Of a stretch of DNA of 6,217 nucleotides, positions 1 through 5,580 are shown one piece after another; positions within the stretch are counted from its first letter, which is position 1, and each line of letters opens with the position of its first letter. The DNA lies in assembly GCA_019418545.1 (NCBI GenBank), contig DYBQ01000081.1:1-6217 (forward strand). Reading direction: 5' to 3'. A program made the position numbers and the translations under genes. The notes below the pieces were generated by a model. That model was not told the DNA's origin and made no database searches. It worked only from the letters and a program-made list of their open reading frames with translations. Source of the stretch: Clostridiales bacterium. GTDB lineage: Bacteria > Bacillota > Clostridia > Oscillospirales > Acutalibacteraceae.

Positions 1-1
1 G

Positions 2-940
2 AAAAACCTGGAACAGCTCAAAGGCTGCGGCGCCTATGGCGCGGCGGTGGTTTCGGCCATTTTTGCAAAGGAAAACAAGGAAGAGGCCGCCCGGCAGCTT
101 TCTTCCATGGCAGAAGCTGTTTTTGGTTTTCACTGTCACGGCATGAAAACAGCGCTCACCATTGCCGGCTCTGATTCCAGCGGCGGCGCCGGAATCCAGG
201 CAGACATGAAAACCATGGCGGCTCACGGTGTGTATGCCATGAGCGCCATTACGGCCCTGACCGCCCAAAATACCACCGGCGTATATGGGGTGATGGAGTC
301 TACGCCCGAATTTTTGAAAAAACAGCTGGACTGTGTGTTTACTGATATTTTCCCCGATGCCGTAAAAATCGGCATGGTGAGCAGCGCCCCCCTGATTCAC
401 ACCATTGCCGAAGCGCTGAAGGAGTATCGCCCTCATAACATTGTGCTGGACCCGGTGATGGTTTCCACCAGCGGCAGCCGTTTGCTGGCAGAAAACGCCT
501 CCCAGGCCCTCCTTGTGGAGCTTGCACCGCTGGCGGACATCATCACGCCCAACATTCCCGAGGGCGAAGTGCTCAGTGGAATGAAAATCCGCAGCAAGCA
601 GGACATGGAGCAGGCGGCCCGTATTATCAGCGAAAAATTCAGCGGGGCCATCCTCCTCAAGGGCGGCCATCTGGCCGACACCTCTGACGATTTGCTGTAT
701 GCAGATGGCCAGTCCCACTGGTTTACCGGGCGGCATATCCCCAACCCCAACACCCACGGCACCGGCTGCACCCTGTCCAGCGCCATTGCAAGCTGTCTTG
801 CCCTGGGCTTCTCCCTGCCGGAAAGCGTTAGGAAAGCCAAAGCCTATGTGGCCGGGGCCCTTTTGGACGGGCTGGATTTGGGACATGGCAGCGGCCCCCT
901 GCATCATGGATATTGCAGCGGGACACCCTGTGCCAAATGA
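2..940 (+). CDS. thiED: Bifunctional thiamin-phosphate synthase (C-terminal end) / HMP(-P) kinase, ThiE-ThiD fusion, 5'-partial
   Basis: The frame is open from base 2 to a TGA at 938-940. The first ~35 residues look like the end of a ThiE TIM barrel: NLEQLKGCGAYGAAVVSAIF matches the phosphate-binding 'GAxGVAVVSAI' segment, followed by a final helix (EEAARQL). After a linker of about 10 residues, a full ThiD domain of 265 residues starts at the Met at 143. It shows AGSDSSGGAGIQAD, VLDPVMVSTSG, ITPNIPEGEVLSG, LLKGGHL and the catalytic/anion-hole loop NTHGTGCTLSSA. ThiD phosphorylates HMP and HMP-P; ThiE couples HMP-PP with thiazole phosphate to give thiamin phosphate. There is no stop and no Shine-Dalgarno sequence before the Met at 143, which favours a true fusion over two overlapping genes. 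ThiE/ThiD fusions are known in other bacteria and in plants (there ThiD-ThiE). Most of ThiE lies outside the window. The kinase call is near certain; the fusion is strongly supported. Confidence 0.93.
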   Translation, partial: KNLEQLKGCGAYGAAVVSAIFAKENKEEAARQLSSMAEAVFGFHCHGMKTALTIAGSDSSGGAGIQADMKTMAAHGVYAMSAITALTAQNTTGVYGVMESTPEFLKKQLDCVFTDIFPDAVKIGMVSSAPLIHTIAEALKEYRPHNIVLDPVMVSTSGSRLLAENASQALLVELAPLADIITPNIPEGEVLSGMKIRSKQDMEQAARIISEKFSGAILLKGGHLADTSDDLLYADGQSHWFTGRHIPNPNTHGTGCTLSSAIASCLALGFSLPESVRKAKAYVAGALLDGLDLGHGSGPLHHGYCSGTPCAK

Positions 941-955
941 TAAAAAAGCAAAAAT

Positions 956-1002
956 AAAGCCGTTTTCTGCAAGGCAGCTTTTGCCTGACAGAAAACGGCT
1001 TT
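956..1002. terminator. Bidirectional intrinsic terminator between convergent genes
   Basis: Two perfectly complementary 14-nt arms (956-969 AAAGCCGTTTTCTG and 989-1002 CAGAAAACGGCTTT) enclose a smaller hairpin (AGGCA 972-976 with TGCCT 982-986). On the plus strand a TTTTGTTGTT tail follows; on the minus strand the tail is TTTATTTTTGCTTTTTT. It starts 15 nt after the thiED stop and 10 nt beyond the reconstructed anti-sigma stop at 1013, so it can end transcripts from both sides. The longer U-tract is on the minus-strand side. Confidence 0.9.
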
Positions 1003-1012
1003 TGTTGTTCCT

Positions 1013-1211
1013 TCATTCAAAATGGTGGCCGCCGGATTCCTCTTTCCCCCACTGATGCCCGTTTTGTCCCCCTTCGCTATGATGCCCAAAGGCCGAAGAA
1101 GTGCTGGAGGAGGCAGTGTTTCCAGACGAGGAAGCGCTTTGGGACGAGCTGCCGGAAGCATCCTCTAAAAGCTGCATCAGCTCCTTCATGGACATTTGGC
1201 TGCATTCTTCC
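1013..1211 (-). pseudogene. Out-of-frame C-terminal segment of the RsgI-like anti-sigma factor
   Basis: This stretch is in the -1 frame relative to the anti-sigma gene upstream of it. Read from 1211 it gives (P)EECSQMSMKELMQLLEDASG, then a Ser-rich stretch, then a His-rich tail (GHHSEGGQNGHQ... ending GGHHFE), with a TGA at 1013-1015. The piece EECSQMSMKELMQLLED is what normally follows 'LLEAGVSITP' in clostridial RsgI-like proteins (family pattern roughly SITxEExxxMTMxELxxxI, from memory of the family). It is therefore the natural C-terminus and not a separate gene. An independent start at the ATG at 1195 is possible on paper, but no ribosome binding site precedes it and the protein would begin in the middle of a conserved motif. 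Adding one C to the run at 1212-1214 rejoins it to the main frame. Confidence 0.75.
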
Positions 1212-1818
1212 GGGTGATGGAAACCCCAGCCTCCAGCAGCTGCTGATAGAGCCGGTATCGCCCGGTGGAAAGCCCGGCTTCGTGGGCCTCGTGGACGGTT
1301 TCGCTCTGGGCAGAGTGGCAGGTGCCGTGATTTTCTGCATAGCCCTGACAGCTTTCGATTCCTGCGGTCAGCTCTTCCTCTTTGCCGGAATTGGAGGAAA
1401 CCGTGAAACCCAGCTTGGCCCCTTCCTGCGTGAGGTAGCCCTCCATGGCGTCGTTTGACAAAATGGTTTCCACCGCCTGCGTATAGGAGAGATTGTATAA
1501 ATCCAGCGTTTCGGCAATGGCTGCGCCGTCCTCGTTATATCCCGCAAAGGCAATCACCCTGTCAAACACATTCAGCTCCAGCTCGATGGAAGGGTTTACA
1601 TCCACGCTGATATAGGAAACCGGGGTGGTATACAGCCCATAAAAGACAAAGCCTGCCGCCAGCAGCACAATGGCCGCACAGGCAGCCGCAAAGGCCCTGA
1701 CAGGGCTTTTGGATTTTTGCCGCCGGACAATTTCCTTTTGAAGAAAGGAAAGGGTGTTTTCTTTCAGGGCATCCTCTGCCCGGACAGGCGCAAAGGCCTT
1801 TTGGATAGGATTCCTCAT
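1186..1818 (-). CDS. RsgI-like transmembrane anti-sigma factor, truncated by a frameshift
   Basis: The 210-residue product has a short cytoplasmic N-terminal part (residues 1-38, with a charged helix around EDALKENTLSFLQKEIVRRQ), one membrane segment (about 42-63), and an extracellular RsgI-type middle domain. That domain's signature is YISVDVNPSIELELNVFDRV (residues 69-88), followed by the family-typical AHEAGLSTGRYRLYQQLLEAG (179-199). The N-terminal part is expected to hold the partner sigma factor at the membrane until a signal arrives. The ATG overlaps the sigma gene stop (ATGA, 1815-1818), with GGGAGG about 9 nt upstream, so translation is probably coupled. The last eight residues (RKNAAKCP) do not fit the family. 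They arise from a missing C in the run at 1212-1214 and lead to an early TGA at 1186-1188. The repaired protein would have 268 residues. There is no zinc-finger (ZAS) motif. Confidence 0.85.
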   Translation of the reverse strand: MRNPIQKAFAPVRAEDALKENTLSFLQKEIVRRQKSKSPVRAFAAACAAIVLLAAGFVFYGLYTTPVSYISVDVNPSIELELNVFDRVIAFAGYNEDGAAIAETLDLYNLSYTQAVETILSNDAMEGYLTQEGAKLGFTVSSNSGKEEELTAGIESCQGYAENHGTCHSAQSETVHEAHEAGLSTGRYRLYQQLLEAGVSITRKNAAKCP

Positions 1819-2291
1819 CCCCAGTCACCTCCCAACTGCTGCCGGAGCAGCTCCCGGCCTCTGGCAAGCCAGGTGTAGACGGTATTTTCCTTTTTTTGCA
1901 GGATTTTGGCAATTTCCACCGCCGAATAGCCCTCATAATAATGCAGATAGATAGCGTCCTTATATTTGGGCGGAAGGCTGAGGACTGCCTGGAGCACCTC
2001 GCGGTTTTCGCTGCTTCCCGCGCTCAGCTCTTCGGCAGCTTCGAGAGGCACCGTGTTTTTTCGCAAAAGGCTGCGAAGAACATCCCGGCAGGCATTCACC
2101 GTTACCCGGACAAACCATGCCTTTTCATGCTCTGCACTTTGAAACGTGCCGGGATACAGCAGGTATTTTAAAAACACCGTTTGAAAAATATCCTCCGTAT
2201 CCTGCCGGTTCTTTACATGCAGGGCGCAGAGCCGCCGCACCAAGTCGGCATATGTTTCCACCGCCCGGGTGGCCTCCTCTTCTGTCCTCAT
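1815..2291 (-). CDS. ECF-type RNA polymerase sigma factor
   Basis: The 158-residue protein has the two-domain ECF layout. Sigma-2 spans about residues 8-78 (DTEDIFQTVFLKYL; EKAWFVRVTVNACRDVLRS) and binds core polymerase and the -10 element. After a short linker, sigma-4 spans about 98-152 (LPPKYKDAIYLHYYEGYSAV) with a helix-turn-helix EIAKILQKKENTVYTWLARG for the -35 element. The ATG at 2291 is chosen because region 2 begins right after it. The open frame runs on to 2534, but the upstream part is only the shadow of the neighbouring repeat gene. AGGAAG (2305-2310) lies 13 nt upstream, inside the end of that neighbour, a rather long spacing. The gene starts 10 nt after the Cys-rich gene and overlaps the anti-sigma start by 4 nt, so the three are probably one operon. 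Its regulon cannot be read from the window. Confidence 0.93.
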   Translation of the reverse strand: MRTEEEATRAVETYADLVRRLCALHVKNRQDTEDIFQTVFLKYLLYPGTFQSAEHEKAWFVRVTVNACRDVLRSLLRKNTVPLEAAEELSAGSSENREVLQAVLSLPPKYKDAIYLHYYEGYSAVEIAKILQKKENTVYTWLARGRELLRQQLGGDWG

Positions 2292-2301
2292 GGCTGTTTG
2301 C

Positions 2302-2706
2302 TTACTTCCTTCCCTGGTGGCAGCCGCTGCCGCAGTTTTCGCCGTGATGCCGGTATTGTGCGCCGTTTCCATCGCGGTCGGGGGTTCCGTCACAGTTTCC
2401 ATCATTGGGGCAGTTTTCGTGGTAGGGGCAGCTTGCTGTCTGGCTTTGGGAAGCGGTGCTGTTTGCCGTGCTGCCGCCCCGATACTGTGCGCCGTCCACG
2501 TCGCAGTTGGGGGTTCCGTCACAGTTTCCGTCATTGGGGCAGTTTTCGTGATAGGGGCAGCTTATTGTCTGGCTTTGAGAAGCGGTGCTGTTTGCCGTAT
2601 TTGCGGAAACCGGAGCGGCAAGAGTACTGCCGTTTATGGCGGAAACCGTCAGGGCTCCTCCTGTCAGCACAGCGGCGGCCAATGCGGCCAAAATCCATTT
2701 TTTCAT
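2302..2706 (-). CDS. Small secreted Cys/His-rich protein with two 43-residue repeats
   Basis: The 134-residue protein has a typical signal peptide (MKKWILAALAAAVLTGGALT, likely cut after VSA-23). A Ser/Thr/Ala/Asn-rich stretch and two tandem 43-residue units follow (residues 37-79 and 80-122). Each unit reads roughly TANSTASQSQT-x-SCPYHENC, then PNDGNCDGTP, then a D/N/G-rich piece and GAQYR. Cysteines are at 50, 56, 62, 68, 93, 99, 105, 125 and 129, a C-x5-C-x5-C spacing in each repeat. The end is HHGENCGSGCHQGRK. With no lipobox, LPxTG or second membrane segment, it is probably released or loosely wall-bound. The Cys/His/Asp content could mean disulfides or metal binding, but no known domain is recognised and no function is assigned. 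It is the first gene of the sigma/anti-sigma cassette. The ATG at 2706 is preferred over an in-frame upstream start at 2751 because of the signal peptide and an excellent ribosome binding site. Confidence 0.85.
   Translation of the reverse strand: MKKWILAALAAAVLTGGALTVSAINGSTLAAPVSANTANSTASQSQTISCPYHENCPNDGNCDGTPNCDVDGAQYRGGSTANSTASQSQTASCPYHENCPNDGNCDGTPDRDGNGAQYRHHGENCGSGCHQGRK
2351..2599 (-). repeat. Imperfect tandem duplication, period 129 bp, inside the Cys-rich gene
   Basis: Bases 2351-2470 and 2480-2599 align without gaps at an offset of 129 bp, with 14 differences over 120 positions by hand count (about 88% identity). Most differences are transitions. The period is exactly 43 codons, so the frame is kept and the Cys-bearing block of the secreted protein is duplicated. 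Similarity stops sharply after 2470/2599. Confidence 0.92.
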
Positions 2707-2713
2707 GGTGTAT

Positions 2714-2720
2714 CCCTCCT
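2714..2720 (-). promoter_or_regulatory. Strong Shine-Dalgarno sequence fixing the start of the Cys-rich gene
   Basis: On the minus strand AGGAGGG lies 7 nt before the ATG at 2706. It is the best match to the anti-16S sequence in the window. It decides for the 134-residue product with an N-terminal signal peptide rather than the longer frame starting at 2751, and suggests high translation of the first gene of the cassette. Confidence 0.85.
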
Positions 2721-2796
2721 GAAATGTTCTTCGTTTTTGTGCTTCTATCATTCCATACGTTTCAGGAAGGCCAATCCTTTCACGGTTTAAAAATTT

Positions 2797-3474
2797 TTAT
2801 TTTCCCTGCACCCATTTTTCCACGTCTTCTATCAGCTCCAGCACTTTGAACCGGACTTCATACCCTTCCCCCTGCACAATGTCCAGCTCTTCCTCGGTCA
2901 AAACATCTTCCAGCTGGGCCGAGTCCTCCGAAGCCGGGATGCACAAAGACGGAAACAGCACGCACCACCAGTTGTGCCCCTTTGCTTCCCCAATTTTAAT
3001 TTGCAGCGCCTCATAGGTTCCTGCCGGCAGGGTTACGTCCCCATAAACCCGGGTGGAAAACGCGGTGGGGGTCAGCTCCATGGTCACCGGGTAGTCATAG
3101 CCTCTTTTGGCCACTTCGTCCTGTGCGGCCTGCAAAAGCTGGGGCATCGACTCTGTAACCCGCTCTTTTGCTTCCTCTAAATCCGTCACGCCGTCCAGCA
3201 GGCCGGCGCTTTCCTGCAAAATCCGGTCCCGCACCTGTAATTTCAGGGTCTGGTCTTCCTGGGAATCGGAGTTTGCCAGCACATGCAGCCGCAGCACCCG
3301 CTGGGACACATCCTCACATTGGGCGGCAAAGCCCGAAAAGCTGAAAAGGATTGCCAGCAAAAGCCCTACTGCCAATGATTTTTCCCAAAGCTTCCAACGA
3401 TATTTTCTGTTTCGTGCCTGACGGCGCTGCTGTGCGTTCCGATACGTATGAGACTGTTTCACCAAAAAAGCCAT
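2797..3474 (-). CDS. spoIIR: Stage II sporulation protein R
   Basis: The 225-residue protein has a basic N-terminus, one membrane/signal segment (about residues 33-51, SLAVGLLLAILFSFSGFAA) and an exported domain. Its family signatures are RLHVLANSDSQEDQTLKLQV (62-81), LPAGTYEALQIKIGEAKGHN (149-168) and WWCVLFPSLCI (169-179). In Bacillus subtilis SpoIIR is made in the forespore under sigma-F and acts across the septum to trigger SpoIIGA processing of pro-sigma-E in the mother cell. The frame is open up to a TTG at 3543, but that lies upstream of the probable promoter. The ATG at 3474 is chosen, although GGAAAGG abuts it directly. A TTG at 3465 would have better spacing (9 nt) and cannot be excluded; it would remove three residues. 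The gene is separated from ispE by 91 nt holding a terminator and a promoter. Confidence 0.95.
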   Translation of the reverse strand: MAFLVKQSHTYRNAQQRRQARNRKYRWKLWEKSLAVGLLLAILFSFSGFAAQCEDVSQRVLRLHVLANSDSQEDQTLKLQVRDRILQESAGLLDGVTDLEEAKERVTESMPQLLQAAQDEVAKRGYDYPVTMELTPTAFSTRVYGDVTLPAGTYEALQIKIGEAKGHNWWCVLFPSLCIPASEDSAQLEDVLTEEELDIVQGEGYEVRFKVLELIEDVEKWVQGK

Positions 3475-3504
3475 CCTTTCCAAATCCAAATATCGACTTG
3501 GAAA

Positions 3505-3533
3505 AAGTATGGCTCGTTTTGGAAAAAATATAC
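3505..3533 (-). promoter_or_regulatory. Putative sigma-F (forespore) promoter of spoIIR
   Basis: On the minus strand GTATA (3529-3533) fits the -35 pattern GYWTA of sigma-F. After 14 nt comes AGCCATACTT (3505-3514), a partial match to the -10 pattern GGNRANAHTR: G2, A5, A7, C8 and T9 agree, while positions 1, 4 and 10 do not. The expected transcript start is about 25 nt before the ATG at 3474. The position and the known sigma-F control of spoIIR in Bacillus support the call. The match is incomplete and the spacer is one base short of the usual 15. Confidence 0.45.
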
Positions 3534-3541
3534 AGCTTATC

Positions 3542-3561
3542 AAAAAAAGTGGCAGGCACTC
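3542..3561 (-). terminator. Likely intrinsic terminator after ispE
   Basis: On the minus strand AGTG (3557-3560) pairs with CACT (3548-3551) around a CCTGC loop, extendable by G-T pairs, and the second arm merges into seven T (3542-3548). The stem is short, so it may be leaky. It begins 5 nt after the ispE stop and precedes the spoIIR promoter, which fits the end of the aminotransferase-DUF362-ispE operon. Confidence 0.6.
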
Positions 3562-3565
3562 CCGT

Positions 3566-4423
3566 TTACAGCGCCGTTTCCCCCATGGGAGAAACCACCC
3601 AGGTGTCCCCCATCCGGCAAATGGTTTCGGCGGCTTTTTGGGCTTCTTCCTCCTGCCGGAACAGGCCGAACACCACCGAGCCGCTGCCAGTCATGCAGGC
3701 GCCCAGTGCGCCCAGCTGTTTCATCCCGGCGGTAATCTCCCGGATTTCGGGGATGTGCAGGATTTCCTGAAACCGGTTGCCCAAACAGCCCGCCACCATT
3801 TCGAGCCGCCCGGTTTCCAGCGCCCGGAGCATGGCGGGTGTTTTTTCCGGGACTGCCGGGGCGCTGTCTGCCTGCCTAAAGGCCTGGGGCGTGCTGACGC
3901 CAATGGCAGGCTTGCACAGCAAAATGCTGCACGCAGGAAGGGGCGCCGCCGGAGTGAGCAGCTCCCCAATGCCGCCTGCCTTCATGGTACCGCCGGTTAT
4001 GCAAAAAGGCACGTCCGCCCCAATTTTGGCTCCCAGCGCCCGCAGCTCCCGGGCCGAAAGCCCTGTCCCAAACGCACGGTTTAAAAGCCGCAGGGCAGCG
4101 GCTGCATCGCTGCTGCCGCCTCCCATTCCTGCCTGGGAAGGAGTCCGCTTGATAACCGTAAACGACACGCCATAGCCTGTAATGCCGCAGCTGTCAAAAA
4201 AAGCCCGGGCCGCTTTCCACACAATGTTTTCCGGCCCCGAAGGCGCTCCCCCGCCGCAGTCCACCCGGATGCCCGGTTTTTCCGAATCTATCCGCAGTAT
4301 CACATCATCGTGCAGGGATACCGACTGCATAACCATAGAAAGGCTGTGATAGCCGTTTGGCAGCTTTCCCAGAATGTCCAGCGTCAGGTTAATTTTGGCA
4401 TAGGCGCAATCCTTCCATTCCAT
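3566..4423 (-). CDS. ispE: 4-diphosphocytidyl-2-C-methyl-D-erythritol kinase
   Basis: The 285-residue protein is a full-length GHMP-family kinase. It uses ATP to phosphorylate the 2-hydroxyl of CDP-ME in the MEP route to isopentenyl diphosphate, in the cytosol. It has AKINL with Lys10 near the N-terminus, NGYHSL (23-28), the ATP-binding glycine-rich loop PSQAGMGGGSSDAAAAL (95-111), IGADVPFC with the catalytic Asp at 137, and the C-terminal motif MTGSGSVVFGLF (244-255). Lys10 and Asp137 correspond to the catalytic pair of E. coli IspE. The ATG at 4423 has AAGGGGAG about 9 nt upstream, within the 17-nt gap after the DUF362 gene, so it is most likely co-transcribed with the two upstream genes. 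Confidence 0.97.
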   Translation of the reverse strand: MEWKDCAYAKINLTLDILGKLPNGYHSLSMVMQSVSLHDDVILRIDSEKPGIRVDCGGGAPSGPENIVWKAARAFFDSCGITGYGVSFTVIKRTPSQAGMGGGSSDAAAALRLLNRAFGTGLSARELRALGAKIGADVPFCITGGTMKAGGIGELLTPAAPLPACSILLCKPAIGVSTPQAFRQADSAPAVPEKTPAMLRALETGRLEMVAGCLGNRFQEILHIPEIREITAGMKQLGALGACMTGSGSVVFGLFRQEEEAQKAAETICRMGDTWVVSPMGETAL

Positions 4424-4440
4424 TTGGCGTCTCTCCCCTT

Positions 4441-5580
4441 TTAAAAATTAAACAGCGAAAACCGTTTGATGTCGATGACGTGGGCCGGGCACATTTCGTG
4501 GCAGCAATAGCAGCGGATGCACCGGCTGTAATCGATGCGGGCTTTTTTCGGCTTCCCTTCCAGCGTGATGGTGTGCTGGGGGCAGCTTTCGGCACATTTG
4601 CCGCAGCCCACGCAGAATGCGGTTTTGATTTTGGGATAGGGCGTGGCGATTTTGGTTGCTGCCGGCTGCATAAATTTGGGCAGCCGCTCGATAAAATTGC
4701 TGGTTTTGGATTCCGGCTGCAAAAAGTCGCCCGCCAAAAAATCCTGGGGCTTGCCCATGGGGAAAGAAAGCTCCTCCATGGAAGAAGGGCACAATCCCCG
4801 GGACGCTGCGTCCCGGAGCATCAAAACGTCCATGGGCTCCATATTCATCATGGCGGCACAGGCCATATCCACCGCATAGGGGTTAAGGCTTGACGCCAAT
4901 ACCCCCATAAACCGGGGGCTTCCGCCGGTGGGGCCGTTGCCCTCCATGGCGATGATGCCGTCCACAAAGCTGACGGCCGGCTTTATCAGCTGGCACAAGT
5001 CCACCAGCATTTCGTGAAAGGCCGGCTTGTCCGGGAACCGGCAGTGGAATTCCGGCTTCATCAGCCCCGGCACCGTGCCGAACAGGTTTTTTACCGCACC
5101 GCTGAGCATGGTCATACAGTGGGATTTCATTTTGGCAATGTCCACCACCAAATCGGCATTGGCAATGGGCGTGATGATGGGAAACAGCCGGGAGCGCTTC
5201 CCATCCGGGAACTGCATCATTTGATGGGAGCAGTCAAAGTTTAGGGGAATCCCAAACTGCTCGGACATTTTATCATAGCCGCAGGCTGCATAAATGCTTT
5301 TTAGGGCTGCCGGGGTATATAGCCCGCCCGGGCTTTCGGCCACCAGCACCTGAGCCCCCAGCTCCCGCAGGTGTACTGCCACCGCCGCCGTTACCAGCGG
5401 ATGGGTGGCAATGCCGGAATCAGGGCCTGCCTTTACTACCAGGTTGGGCTTGATGACCACTTTGATGCCCGGATGAATCAGCGAGCTGATGCCCAGGGTT
5501 TGCAGCTGTGCCGCAACAGTTTCACACAAGGTCTCCCAGTCATACTCTGCACAGGGGGACAAACATACCATTTTCTCCAT
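4441..5580 (-). CDS. DUF362 protein with C-terminal 2x[4Fe-4S] ferredoxin domain
   Basis: The 379-residue protein carries the DUF362 domain over about residues 1-300. Typical pieces are VVIKPNLVVKAGPDSGIATH, the glycine-rich VAESPGG, IAKMKSHCMTMLSGAVKNLF and VDGIIAMEGNGPTGG. A bacterial-type dicluster ferredoxin tail follows. Cluster 1 is CVGCGKCAESCP (Cys 323, 326, 329, 333) and cluster 2 is CIRCYCCHEMCP (Cys 354, 357, 360, 364, with an extra Cys359). An oxygen-sensitive, cytosolic electron-transfer role is likely, but the reaction of DUF362 is not established and none is assigned. The start codon overlaps the aminotransferase stop (TAATG, 5578-5582). GGAG at 5589-5592 gives an 8-nt spacing, so coupled translation is expected. 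A start three codons later (ATG at 5571) is less likely. Confidence 0.93.
   Translation of the reverse strand: MEKMVCLSPCAEYDWETLCETVAAQLQTLGISSLIHPGIKVVIKPNLVVKAGPDSGIATHPLVTAAVAVHLRELGAQVLVAESPGGLYTPAALKSIYAACGYDKMSEQFGIPLNFDCSHQMMQFPDGKRSRLFPIITPIANADLVVDIAKMKSHCMTMLSGAVKNLFGTVPGLMKPEFHCRFPDKPAFHEMLVDLCQLIKPAVSFVDGIIAMEGNGPTGGSPRFMGVLASSLNPYAVDMACAAMMNMEPMDVLMLRDAASRGLCPSSMEELSFPMGKPQDFLAGDFLQPESKTSNFIERLPKFMQPAATKIATPYPKIKTAFCVGCGKCAESCPQHTITLEGKPKKARIDYSRCIRCYCCHEMCPAHVIDIKRFSLFNF

Noticed and set aside
143..940. ThiD as a separate gene starting at the ATG at 143.
   Set aside because: No Shine-Dalgarno sequence precedes it, and the ThiE-like frame runs through without a stop, so an internal start is unlikely.
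433..1340. Minus-strand open frames antisense to thiED (433-840, 828-1016) and other-frame ORFs over the anti-sigma region (904-1161, 1077-1340).
   Set aside because: They have no recognisable domains or ribosome binding sites and overlap well-supported genes; they are expected in GC-rich coding DNA.
2707..2796. Possible promoter for the Cys-rich/sigma/anti-sigma cassette: TGAAAC on the minus strand (2759-2764), identical to a common ECF -35 element, plus a weak TTGGCC-16 nt-AATGAT vegetative-like pair.
   Set aside because: No CGTA/CGTC-like -10 lies 15-18 nt after TGAAAC, and the alternative matches only 4 of 6 bases in each box. Autoregulation by the sigma factor is reasonable but cannot be claimed from these matches.
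2760..2796. Possible terminator after spoIIR (AAGG-ATTGG-CCTT hairpin and an AAAAATTTTT palindrome).
   Set aside because: The stem is only four pairs and no T-run follows it; the A/T palindrome has no G/C stem. Read-through from spoIIR into the sigma cassette remains possible.
2181..2849. Long open frames on the plus strand (2181-2849 and 2269-2790) and an upstream extension of the sigma frame to 2534 across the Cys-rich gene.
   Set aside because: They are repetitive by-products of a GC-rich tandem duplication that happens to lack stops in several frames. The signal peptide, ribosome binding site and operon spacing all support the minus-strand gene ending at 2302.
3475..3543. N-terminal extension of SpoIIR to a TTG at 3543.
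   Set aside because: The extra 23 residues precede the basic/membrane start expected for the family and would overlap the probable promoter. No ribosome binding site is seen before the TTG.
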